Shown in pieces: positions 1 to 6,982 of a stretch of DNA of 26,915 nucleotides. Origin of the DNA: Anaerocolumna xylanovorans DSM 12503 (lineage in GTDB: Bacteria; Bacillota; Clostridia; Lachnospirales; Lachnospiraceae); the NCBI RefSeq assembly GCF_900143645.1, contig NZ_FRFD01000010.1, positions 1 through 26,915 on the forward strand, given 5' to 3'. The position numbers were made by a program, and so were the translations under genes. The notes beneath the pieces were generated by a model that saw nothing but the letters and a program-made list of their open reading frames with translations, did not search any database and had not been told where the DNA came from. The first letter of the stretch is position 1. Every line of letters starts with the position of its first letter.

Positions 1-63
1 GCTGGCCTTAAACCAGTACCCGCAGATGATATCATGCTAAAGAAATCCTTATTGAAACACTAA
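1..63 (+). CDS. C-terminal end of an unidentified gene (partial)
   Basis: Frame 1 is open from the window edge to a TAA stop at 61-63 and encodes about 20 residues ending in a basic tail (LKKSLLKH). The stretch looks coding rather than random, with AGLKPVPADD before the tail, but it is too short to place in a family. The 5' part lies outside the window. No clear terminator follows it. Confidence 0.4.
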   Translation, partial: AGLKPVPADDIMLKKSLLKH

Positions 64-361
64 TTATCAGCTGAAAATATGATACAGGCAGAGATTAGTC
101 CATGAAAATGTAAATTCATCGTGTGGAACTTACTTTTACACAGTATTTTCCAGATGTCTGCTTTTTGTACGCAAAAAAAAGCTAAAAACAGTGTCCACAG
201 TTCTATTATAGCTATATTAATTTAAAAGTAAATGTAATATTAACTAGTAAAATCAATAAAGTAGAGGTTGTGATTACAAAAAACTTCGCTGTAGTCTATA
301 GGAATTTCGATTTACATTCAAGGTACATTCAAGGAAAAATTTTTAATCCTCCTCCAAGCCC
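64..361. other. Gene-free AT-rich gap with an 11-bp tandem repeat
   Basis: No open frame of useful length was seen. The only clear structure is a perfect head-to-tail duplication of TACATTCAAGG at 313-323 and 324-334, about 28 bp before the -35 box of the next promoter. It could be a pair of binding half-sites or a chance slippage product. A run of eight A follows GTACGC at about 173. Confidence 0.4.
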
Positions 362-392
362 TTGACATAGAGTTAACTCTATACTATATAAT
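362..392 (+). promoter_or_regulatory. MerR-type promoter of the aldo/keto reductase gene
   Basis: A -35 box TTGACA (362-367) and a -10 box TATAAT (387-392) are separated by 19 bp instead of the usual 17. A perfect 16-bp palindrome, ATAGAGTTAACTCTAT (367-382), fills the spacer. A stretched spacer holding a dyad is the established mark of promoters activated by MerR-family regulators; the AdhR/NmlR-like branch responds to aldehydes. The regulator is not in the window. A competing TATATA at 385-390 would give a 17-bp spacer. Confidence 0.65.
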
Positions 393-478
393 CAAATTGT
401 ACGGCACTTTAACAATTCATGATAAAAAACAAGAAAAACCATAAACTAACAGCATTACAGTGAAAGGAGCAAAGAAAT

Positions 479-1330
479 ATGAATAGTCTTACAGATACTT
501 ATGTACTGAATAACGGCGTAAAAATCCCCTGCATTGGTTTTGGAACCTGGCAGACACCGGAAGGTGAGGTTGCTTATGATTCAGTAAAAATCGCATTGGA
601 ATGCGGTTACAGGCATATTGATACGGCAGCAATGTATGGCAACGAAAGCAGTGTAGGCCAGGCAGTAAAGGAATCCGGTATAAAGAGAGAAGATATCTTT
701 ATCACCAGTAAGCTTGGCAACACTCAGCATGGATATGAAGAAACCAAAGAAGCATTCTTACAGACCCTTGATAACCTTGGAACAGACTATCTGGACTTAT
801 ATCTGATACATTGGCCCAATCCCATTAAATCCAGAGATTCCTGGCAAACTGCAAATGCCGGAAGCTGGAGGGCCATGGAAGAATTCTATGAACAGGGAAA
901 GATACGTGCTTTAGGTATCAGCAATTTCCTGCCTCATCATATTGATGCCTTATTAGAGACTGCAAAAATAAAACCTGCCGTAAATCAGATACGCTTATGC
1001 CCCGGTCTGACCCAGGATGATTTATCCGCTTACTGTAAAGGCCTGGATATCTTATTGGAGGCTTACAGCCCTCTTGGTACCGGAAAGATATTCAGCGTAA
1101 AGGAAATGCAGGAACTGGCAGCCAAGTACGGCAAATCCATTGCCCAGATAGGTATACGCTGGAGCCTTCAGATGGGTTATCTTCCCCTCCCGAAATCCGT
1201 AACTCCTTCCCGCATCAAGGAGAATGCAGAAGTTTTTGACTTTACCCTGACAGAAGAGGATATAAGAGTAATAGCCGGCCTGACCGATTGCTGCGGCGGT
1301 GTCACAGACCCGGATCATACGAATTTTTGA
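479..1330 (+). CDS. Aldo/keto reductase
   Basis: This 283-residue protein is a cytoplasmic NAD(P)H-dependent oxidoreductase of the aldo/keto reductase family, which reduces aldehydes and ketones. The family features are in order: the N-terminal strand with NNGVKIPCIGFGTWQ, the catalytic region GYRHIDTAAMYGNE with the Asp and Tyr of the tetrad, the conserved Lys in FITSKLG, the catalytic His in LYLIHWPNP, and the cofactor-binding LPKSVTPSRIKEN near the C-terminus. Length is normal. The start is the ATG after GTGAAAGGAGC, an excellent ribosome site 7 to 8 bases away. The gene stands alone between its MerR-type promoter and a strong terminator. The promoter suggests induction by an electrophile or aldehyde, which would fit a detoxification role; that is inference, and the true substrate cannot be read from sequence. 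Confidence 0.95.
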   Translation: MNSLTDTYVLNNGVKIPCIGFGTWQTPEGEVAYDSVKIALECGYRHIDTAAMYGNESSVGQAVKESGIKREDIFITSKLGNTQHGYEETKEAFLQTLDNLGTDYLDLYLIHWPNPIKSRDSWQTANAGSWRAMEEFYEQGKIRALGISNFLPHHIDALLETAKIKPAVNQIRLCPGLTQDDLSAYCKGLDILLEAYSPLGTGKIFSVKEMQELAAKYGKSIAQIGIRWSLQMGYLPLPKSVTPSRIKENAEVFDFTLTEEDIRVIAGLTDCCGGVTDPDHTNF

Positions 1331-1339
1331 TTTTAAAAC

Positions 1340-1370
1340 ATTACGGGGAGTTCCATATACTCCCCGTAAT
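1340..1370 (+). terminator. Intrinsic terminator of the aldo/keto reductase gene
   Basis: A perfect 12-bp stem, ATTACGGGGAGT (1340-1351) with ACTCCCCGTAAT (1359-1370), has a 7-base loop and is followed by TTCTTTT. It starts 9 bases after the stop codon. Confidence 0.9.
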
Positions 1371-1387
1371 TTCTTTTATTGGAATGA

Positions 1388-1416
1388 TTGACAGGTTATT
1401 CCTATTTTCTTATAAT
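1388..1416 (+). promoter_or_regulatory. Consensus promoter of the tldD-pmbA operon
   Basis: TTGACA (1388-1393) and TATAAT (1411-1416) lie 17 bp apart, a full match to the vegetative consensus. The expected start near 1423 falls inside a perfect 14-bp palindrome TTATGTTAACATAA (1421-1434), which could be an operator. Confidence 0.8.
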
Positions 1417-1444
1417 AGACTTATGTTAACATAACATTCACTTT

Positions 1445-1493
1445 GGGCTGTGGCAGAGTAATAAATGCTGTTCTGCAACAGCCCTTTCTGTTT
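1445..1493 (+). promoter_or_regulatory. Terminator-like hairpin in the tldD leader
   Basis: GGGCTGTGGCAGA (1445-1457) pairs with TCTGCAACAGCCC (1472-1484) at 12 of 13 positions, followed by the T-rich tract TTTCTGTTT. It sits about 20 bases into the predicted transcript and about 50 bases before the tldD start. It may be an attenuator or a stabilising 5' hairpin. No leader peptide or known riboswitch motif was recognised. Confidence 0.5.
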
Positions 1494-1540
1494 GGAAAGT
1501 GGATGTGAATTACCAAGAACTACGTAGAAAGGAAACTATC

Positions 1541-2971
1541 ATGAAAGTAAACTCAAGTACTTACTTACAACAGGTGAAACCTCTCCTGAAGGAACTTTTA
1601 GATAACCTTCTTAAGAAGTATCGCTATGTATCCATTCTGGCATCCGATTCCAAGGCAATGATTTATAGTGTGTCCAAGCGCGGAACCGTGATTTCCGAAG
1701 ACTCCTTACTTAGCGGAAGGGGCTTTGTAGCAAAGATATATGATGGTACCAGCTATGGGGAATATTCCTTTAACGGCATCACCAAAGAACTGCTGCCTGA
1801 AATTCTCCGCAAAATAGAAGAAAGCCTGATTCCTCTAAAAAATGCTTTACCAAATGGAATCGATATCATTTCCTATGAGGAATTAAAGGATGAAACTCTT
1901 TCTTTCCACGAGAGTACAAACTATCAGGAAAGCCTGTCGGATATGGGAAGCGAAAAAATCATCTCCCTGTTAACCTCACTTAGTGAGGAGGGCAGAAATT
2001 ATGACCCTTCTGTCCTGGACTGCTCTGCCGGTCTCCGGTTTCAGGAGTATCATAAACTCTTTCTCTCCCGTGGTAAGGATATGGAGCAGGATGTCTTATG
2101 GACAACAGGCACAACCATGGTTATGGTATCAAAGGGTGAAGAAATCAAATACTACTTTAAGGGCTATTCCAATCTTGGCGGCAGTGAGATATTAAAGGAT
2201 ATGAAGGAAGGTTTAAAGGAAACAGCAGACTCTGCCCTTGCCTTACTGGACTCTGAACCCATCACTCCCGGGGAATATGACTGTATCTGTACTCCCGAAG
2301 TTACCGGTATGATCGTTCACGAAGCATTTGGCCATGGTGTAGAGATGGATATGTTTGTAAAGAAACGTGCTCTTGCTGAAAAGTACGTTGGAGAATACGT
2401 TGCCTCCCCTCTTATAACCATGCATGACGGCGGTACTGCCGCAGAAGAAACAGCCACCTATTTCTTTGACGATGAAGGTATCCCGGCAAAAGATACGGTT
2501 ATCATTGAAAAGGGAATCTTAAAAAGAGGAATAAGCGACAGCCAAAGCGCCATGTATCTTGGCACAGAACCTACCGGAAACGGAAGAAGACAGAGCTATG
2601 AGAGAAAAGCCTATACCCGTATGACCAACACCTTTTTCGAGGGAGGTCATGACAAGGTAGAAGATATGATTGCCTCTGTAGAATATGGATTCCTCTTAGA
2701 CAATCCCAGCAGCGGTATGGAAGACCCGAAAAACTGGGGCATCCAGTGTATGGTAAATGTTGCAAGAGAAATAAAAGACGGCAAATTAACCGGAAAAATC
2801 TTTTCCCCTATTGTGCTCACCGGCTACGTTCCCGACCTGTTAAAGTCCATCTCCATGGTTTCCGAAGAGAAGGCTTTAGGCGGCGGAGGTTTCTGCGGCA
2901 AGGGCTATAAGGAATGGGTAAAGGTATCTGACGGCGGTCCTTATATCAAAGCAAAAATCCGTTTAGGTTAA
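1541..2971 (+). CDS. tldD: TldD family zinc metallopeptidase
   Basis: The product (476 residues from this start) is the catalytic subunit of a TldD/TldE-type metallopeptidase. In E. coli the pair degrades unfolded peptides and matures microcin B17 and CcdA. The zinc motif HExxxH is present as H260-E-A-F-G-H265. The C-terminal GGGGFCGKG holds the cysteine (about residue 452) that acts as third zinc ligand in the family. No signal peptide is present, so it is cytoplasmic. The open frame reaches back to a GTG at 1499, but ATG 1541 follows GAAAGGAAACTATC, a proper ribosome site, and gives the normal length. The partner gene follows after 39 bases, so the two subunits should be co-expressed. The natural substrate in this organism is unknown; no RiPP precursor is obvious beside it. 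Confidence 0.92.
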   Translation: MKVNSSTYLQQVKPLLKELLDNLLKKYRYVSILASDSKAMIYSVSKRGTVISEDSLLSGRGFVAKIYDGTSYGEYSFNGITKELLPEILRKIEESLIPLKNALPNGIDIISYEELKDETLSFHESTNYQESLSDMGSEKIISLLTSLSEEGRNYDPSVLDCSAGLRFQEYHKLFLSRGKDMEQDVLWTTGTTMVMVSKGEEIKYYFKGYSNLGGSEILKDMKEGLKETADSALALLDSEPITPGEYDCICTPEVTGMIVHEAFGHGVEMDMFVKKRALAEKYVGEYVASPLITMHDGGTAAEETATYFFDDEGIPAKDTVIIEKGILKRGISDSQSAMYLGTEPTGNGRRQSYERKAYTRMTNTFFEGGHDKVEDMIASVEYGFLLDNPSSGMEDPKNWGIQCMVNVAREIKDGKLTGKIFSPIVLTGYVPDLLKSISMVSEEKALGGGGFCGKGYKEWVKVSDGGPYIKAKIRLG

Positions 2972-3010
2972 TGATGCAAAACCGACTACATATAGAAAGG
3001 AAGTAACACT

Positions 3011-4285
3011 GTGCTTGATAAAATATTAAATGCCTTACAAAAAAATAACATAGGGCATTATCTAATAAATGAAGTAACAACAGAAAGCGTAGAGCTGTTT
3101 TTTATCCGCAGAAGGTTAGATATCCGAAGAGAAAAGAGTGTCCATGACTATTCTCTGACCGTTTACCGTGATTTTGAAAAAGACGGCAAGAAAATGCGTG
3201 GTTCCTCCGCAATCGGCATCTATAACGGAATGACAGAAGAAGAGCTTGACCAGGCAATAAAGGAAGCCTATTATGCTGCCTCCTTTGTATGCAACCTCTA
3301 TTATGAACTGCCAAAGGGTAAGAAGGAAGAATTCATCCCTTCCACCTCCAAACTGGCCTCCATGCCCCTTACGGAAAGTGCCATGTTAATGACAGAAGCA
3401 CTTTTTGCTGAGGATACGAAAGATGATGTTTACTTAAATTCCGCAGAGATGTTCCTTGAAAAATCCGTTATCCACATACTCAATTCCGAAGGGATTGATG
3501 TCAGTTATGATAAATACACTGCCAGCGGAGAATTTGTGGCCCAGTGCCCCTCACCTATGGATGTGGAAACTTATCAGAGCTTCCACTATACTGAACCGGA
3601 TACCACTGCCTTAAAAGAAAAGGTAAAATACACGCTGGAAACTACAAAGGCAAGAGCTGTTGCCGTGGCTGCACCAAAGAGCGGCGAATATAAGGTTATT
3701 ATCTCCGGACATTTTGTCAGTACAATATTTGACTATTATATGGACCGTTCCTCAGCAGCCCTTATCTATCCGGGCTATTCCAATTACACAAAGGGCTGTA
3801 AGGTACAGGGAGAAAATGTAACAGGAGACCTTCTTTCCATAAATCTGATAGCCAATGAACCCTATAGTACCGAAGGTATCAAGTTAATAGACCGTCCCTT
3901 AGTTACTGCCGGAGAACTAAATACCATCCACGGAAACAGCCGCTTTTCCCATTATCTGAACACAGAGCCTACCGGTATCTACTCTCAGATAAAGGTACAG
4001 GGCGGAAGCAAAAGCTTTGAGGAGATGAAAACAGGCAAATACCTTCATGTGGTAAACTTCTCCGATTTCCAGATGGACAGCTTTTCAGGCCATTATGGCG
4101 GTGAAATCCGCCTTGCTTTCCTTTGCGACGGAGAAACCGTTACTCCTGTAACCGGTGGTTCCATCAATGGCAGCATCTTAGAAACTCATGGAAGCCTGAC
4201 TCTGTCAAAAGAGCTTCAGAAGGAAAAAGGCTATGAAGGCCCTTTTGCCATTGCTTTTGAAAAAGTAAATGTAGCAGGAATATAA
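3011..4285 (+). CDS. pmbA: TldE/PmbA family subunit
   Basis: This 424-residue protein is the non-catalytic partner in the TldD/TldE heterodimer. It shares the fold of the upstream product, with the matching TEPTGIYSQIKVQGG region and a C-terminal VTGGSINGS loop, but has no HExxxH motif, as expected of TldE. It starts with GTG after GAAAGGAAGTAACACT and follows tldD by 39 bases, so the two form an operon. A terminator begins 9 bases after the stop. Its divergence from textbook PmbA leaves the exact symbol less certain than the family. Confidence 0.88.
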   Translation: MLDKILNALQKNNIGHYLINEVTTESVELFFIRRRLDIRREKSVHDYSLTVYRDFEKDGKKMRGSSAIGIYNGMTEEELDQAIKEAYYAASFVCNLYYELPKGKKEEFIPSTSKLASMPLTESAMLMTEALFAEDTKDDVYLNSAEMFLEKSVIHILNSEGIDVSYDKYTASGEFVAQCPSPMDVETYQSFHYTEPDTTALKEKVKYTLETTKARAVAVAAPKSGEYKVIISGHFVSTIFDYYMDRSSAALIYPGYSNYTKGCKVQGENVTGDLLSINLIANEPYSTEGIKLIDRPLVTAGELNTIHGNSRFSHYLNTEPTGIYSQIKVQGGSKSFEEMKTGKYLHVVNFSDFQMDSFSGHYGGEIRLAFLCDGETVTPVTGGSINGSILETHGSLTLSKELQKEKGYEGPFAIAFEKVNVAGI

Positions 4286-4294
4286 TTTCTTAAA

Positions 4295-4342
4295 AAGAAC
4301 CTGAAAGAGAGTACTTTTAATGCTTCTCTCTTCCAGGTTCTT
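4295..4342. terminator. Terminator hairpin after the tldD-pmbA operon
   Basis: AAGAACCTG (4295-4303) pairs with CAGGTTCTT (4334-4342). The stem continues inward through AAGAGAG and CTCTCTT. It lies between convergent genes and could serve both strands, although the T tract (ATTCT) on the plus side is weak. Confidence 0.7.
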
Positions 4343-4407
4343 ATTCTGTCTTCTGATTCCCACCCATACCGCAAGCCTGCTTGCAGTATGATCCAAATAA
4401 CTTTATC

Positions 4408-6183
4408 CTAAAGTTTCGGAATCTTCGTAACCTTAAGGACCTTCCTGTCATAGGTCAGCAAGCCGTTAATCTCATCCTCCACATCGGATAGCTGTGTAAA
4501 GACGGCAGCTGAAAGTCCCTTCTTAATAAGCATCGGCAGTTCTTCCTTATATAGCTTTCCCACCGCCTTTTCGAAGTCTTCCCTTGCACGGTAAATCTTA
4601 TAGCCATAGATATTCTTTGAAAACATATGTCCTGTGGTAGGACAGGCAAAGCCTGCAAATTCCGATAATACAACAGCCCTCTTTTCGGTAACAATATGCA
4701 GCTTTCTAAAATAATTATGGATGCTCTTAAAGTCTCCGCCTTTTTGGTCAAACCAACCGCTGGCCTGATCTATCAGCCTGAAATTGTCTATTCCTTTAAT
4801 CAGCCGTACTGCCTCTTCGGAATCGAACTGTCCCCACCCCTCATTAAAAGGCACCCATACGACAATGCAGGGAGAATTGTACAAGTGCTCAATGGTTCCG
4901 GCTAAATCAGCTTTCCACTCCTGCCTGCCCTTCTCATTCCTTCTTGAAAAGAAAGGATACCAGTTATCCTTTATCTTCTCTGCTACTCTTGGGAAGAAAT
5001 TCGGCAGGTATCCAAGCAGCAGCATATTATAACTGTCACCTCCGTTAACCATATCCTGCCACACCAGCATCCCAAGCCTGTCACAGTGGTAATACCACCG
5101 AAGGGGCTCCACTTTAATATGCTTTCTTAGCATATTAAAGCCCAGCTTCTTCATAGTCAGAATGTCATATATCATTGCCTCATCACTGGGAGGGGTATAA
5201 AGTCCGTCCGGCCAGTAGCCCTGATCCAAGACCCCATTTTGAAAATAAGGTTTTCCGTTTAAAAAGATTCTCGGAATTCCCTTTTCATCTTTTTTTACTT
5301 CAACCTTTCTCATGGCAAAATAGCTGTCCACCCTGTCTTCCCCAACTATTACCGTAAGCCCGTACAGATGGGGATTTTCAGGACTCCAGGGAATAAATCC
5401 GGGCAGCGGTATAAGAAGCTTATTCCCGCTGTCCTCTTGGCTTAGAATAAGACGTTCCTTATCCGTAACCTGTATCCAGACAGGGATTTCCGGCCCCTCT
5501 TTCTGATTATTCATAGTTATTTCCAGTTGAAGCATGGATTCTTCATATAAAGGGGTAATCTTTAAGTTTTTAATATAATAATCCGGCACCCATTCCATCC
5601 ATACACTCTGCCAAATGCCGCTTTGTGCAGTATAAAACATCCCGCCGCTTAGGAGCTTTTGCTTTCCCCTGCTGTGATAGGAGGTATCACTGGCGTCCCG
5701 TACCATAACAAGAAGCTCATTCTTTCCCTTTACCAGCATATCTGTAATATCTGCAGAAAAGGGCAGATAGCCTCCCAGATGGCTTACTGCCTTCTTCTTA
5801 TTGACAAACACTTTTGCATACTGGTCAACAGCTCCAAAATGCAGAATCAAGCGGCTGTTTGCCCTTATTTCCTTCACTGTGATTTTCCTCTCATACCACA
5901 GATAATCCCTGGGCATAATCTGCCTGCCTACACCTGACAGGGCACTTTCCGGAGAAAATGGAACCAGAATCCTGCCGTCATAACGGCCCGGGAACTCACG
6001 CGTCTTTGTTACCGCATAATTCCACAAACCATTTAAAGGGATATAGCTATCCCTTTTCAGCTGAGGTCTGGGGTACTCTGTCAGGGGCTTCTTCTTAAGC
6101 TCCTCTCCCCATTTGGTATAGAGCTGATTCGTGGAAGCTTTTTTGCTCTTAATCAAAAACATCTTAATATAATCTCTTATCAT
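4408..6183 (-). CDS. Glycoside hydrolase family 2 enzyme
   Basis: This 591-residue protein is a retaining exo-glycosidase of family GH2, the family of beta-galactosidases, beta-glucuronidases and beta-mannosidases. Three domains can be traced: a jelly-roll sugar-binding domain (about 60-170), an Ig-like domain (about 205-300) and a TIM barrel (about 300 to the end). The acid/base Glu is E448 in PFNEGWGQFD, and the nucleophile is probably E508 in VVLSEFAGF. It is shorter than LacZ (about 1,000 residues) and closer to GusA-sized enzymes. There is no signal peptide, so it acts on sugars already imported. The GusA-specific loop was not recognised, so the substrate is open. The ATG follows GGAGAGATTAGAGG. 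It has no operon partner and converges with the pmbA gene. Confidence 0.9.
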   Translation of the reverse strand: MIRDYIKMFLIKSKKASTNQLYTKWGEELKKKPLTEYPRPQLKRDSYIPLNGLWNYAVTKTREFPGRYDGRILVPFSPESALSGVGRQIMPRDYLWYERKITVKEIRANSRLILHFGAVDQYAKVFVNKKKAVSHLGGYLPFSADITDMLVKGKNELLVMVRDASDTSYHSRGKQKLLSGGMFYTAQSGIWQSVWMEWVPDYYIKNLKITPLYEESMLQLEITMNNQKEGPEIPVWIQVTDKERLILSQEDSGNKLLIPLPGFIPWSPENPHLYGLTVIVGEDRVDSYFAMRKVEVKKDEKGIPRIFLNGKPYFQNGVLDQGYWPDGLYTPPSDEAMIYDILTMKKLGFNMLRKHIKVEPLRWYYHCDRLGMLVWQDMVNGGDSYNMLLLGYLPNFFPRVAEKIKDNWYPFFSRRNEKGRQEWKADLAGTIEHLYNSPCIVVWVPFNEGWGQFDSEEAVRLIKGIDNFRLIDQASGWFDQKGGDFKSIHNYFRKLHIVTEKRAVVLSEFAGFACPTTGHMFSKNIYGYKIYRAREDFEKAVGKLYKEELPMLIKKGLSAAVFTQLSDVEDEINGLLTYDRKVLKVTKIPKL

Positions 6184-6443
6184 CCTCTAATCTCTCCTAC
6201 AGTAAGTTTCAAACGCAGGGTAAGAATATTTAATCCCTCAAATCAGGGTGTAAAAATCTACCTACAGTATACTACTTAAATATTCTCCTGTATATTATAT
6301 TACACTTTTTGTCCTAAATTTCTGCATTCTTGTTTATAGTATACACCTGTTAAAGGGAAATAAACTGCTCTTTTCTTTTCCGGACGGCTATGCTATTATA
6401 GATAAAATAATGCGCATAAAGCAGTGCAGAAATGGAGTAAATC

Positions 6444-6917
6444 ATGAGAAGAAAAGACAGAGAAATAACGGATATCAATGATATCCTATCCATTGTGGAA
6501 AAATGTGATACCTGTAGAATTGCACTCTTTGACAAAGAATATCCTTACATTGTGCCTATGAATTTCGGCTGCAATTACAACAGTACCAACCTGGAACTGT
6601 ATTTTCATTGCGCCAACGAAGGGTTAAAGCTTGATCTTATTAAAGACAACAATCATGCTGCCTTTGAAATGGACTGCTCTCACAAGCTTATAGCCGGGGA
6701 GTCTGCCTGCGAGTATTCCATGGAATTTGAAAGTGTTTGCGGACAGGGGCTTATGGAAATACTAAAGCCAGATGAAAAAAGAGACGCTTTGACCATCTTA
6801 ATGAGACAATATTCTAATGCGGAAGCCTTTCAGTTTCAAGATAGAATTCTGGAAAAGGTTACTGTCTTAAAGTTAAAGGTAGAAAGCATTACCGGGAAAA
6901 GATTATTGAAAAACTGA
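6444..6917 (+). CDS. Pyridoxamine 5'-phosphate oxidase-like (NimA-type) flavin-binding protein
   Basis: The 157-residue product has the split-barrel pattern of the PNPOx/NimA family: an N-terminal helix, then CRIALFDKEYPYIVPMNFG, then a LELYFHCANEGLKLDLIK strand-helix, a CxYSMEFESVCGQG strand and a C-terminal VLKLKVESITGKR strand. Clostridial relatives are annotated as nitroimidazole-resistance-like or pyridoxamine oxidase-like proteins that bind FMN or haem; the physiological reaction is usually unknown. Start ATG 6444 is preceded by GGAG with 6 bases of spacing. It is transcribed away from the GH2 gene and ends before a 13-bp hairpin. No membrane segment is present. Confidence 0.85.
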   Translation: MRRKDREITDINDILSIVEKCDTCRIALFDKEYPYIVPMNFGCNYNSTNLELYFHCANEGLKLDLIKDNNHAAFEMDCSHKLIAGESACEYSMEFESVCGQGLMEILKPDEKRDALTILMRQYSNAEAFQFQDRILEKVTVLKLKVESITGKRLLKN

Positions 6918-6926
6918 CACCAGAAA

Positions 6927-6970
6927 CTCCATGCATTCCCTTAGGAAGTTATTATCAGGAATGCATGGAG
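6927..6970. terminator. 13-bp hairpin between convergent genes
   Basis: CTCCATGCATTCC (6927-6939) and GGAATGCATGGAG (6958-6970) are perfect inverted repeats around an 18-base loop. No T tract follows on either strand, so it may act as a transcript end or stability element rather than a classic intrinsic terminator. Confidence 0.6.
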
Positions 6971-6982
6971 AGAAGCACTATC

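Noticed and set aside
1541..4285. RiPP maturation cluster around tldD-pmbA
   Set aside because: No precursor peptide, cyclase or dedicated exporter gene lies beside the pair.
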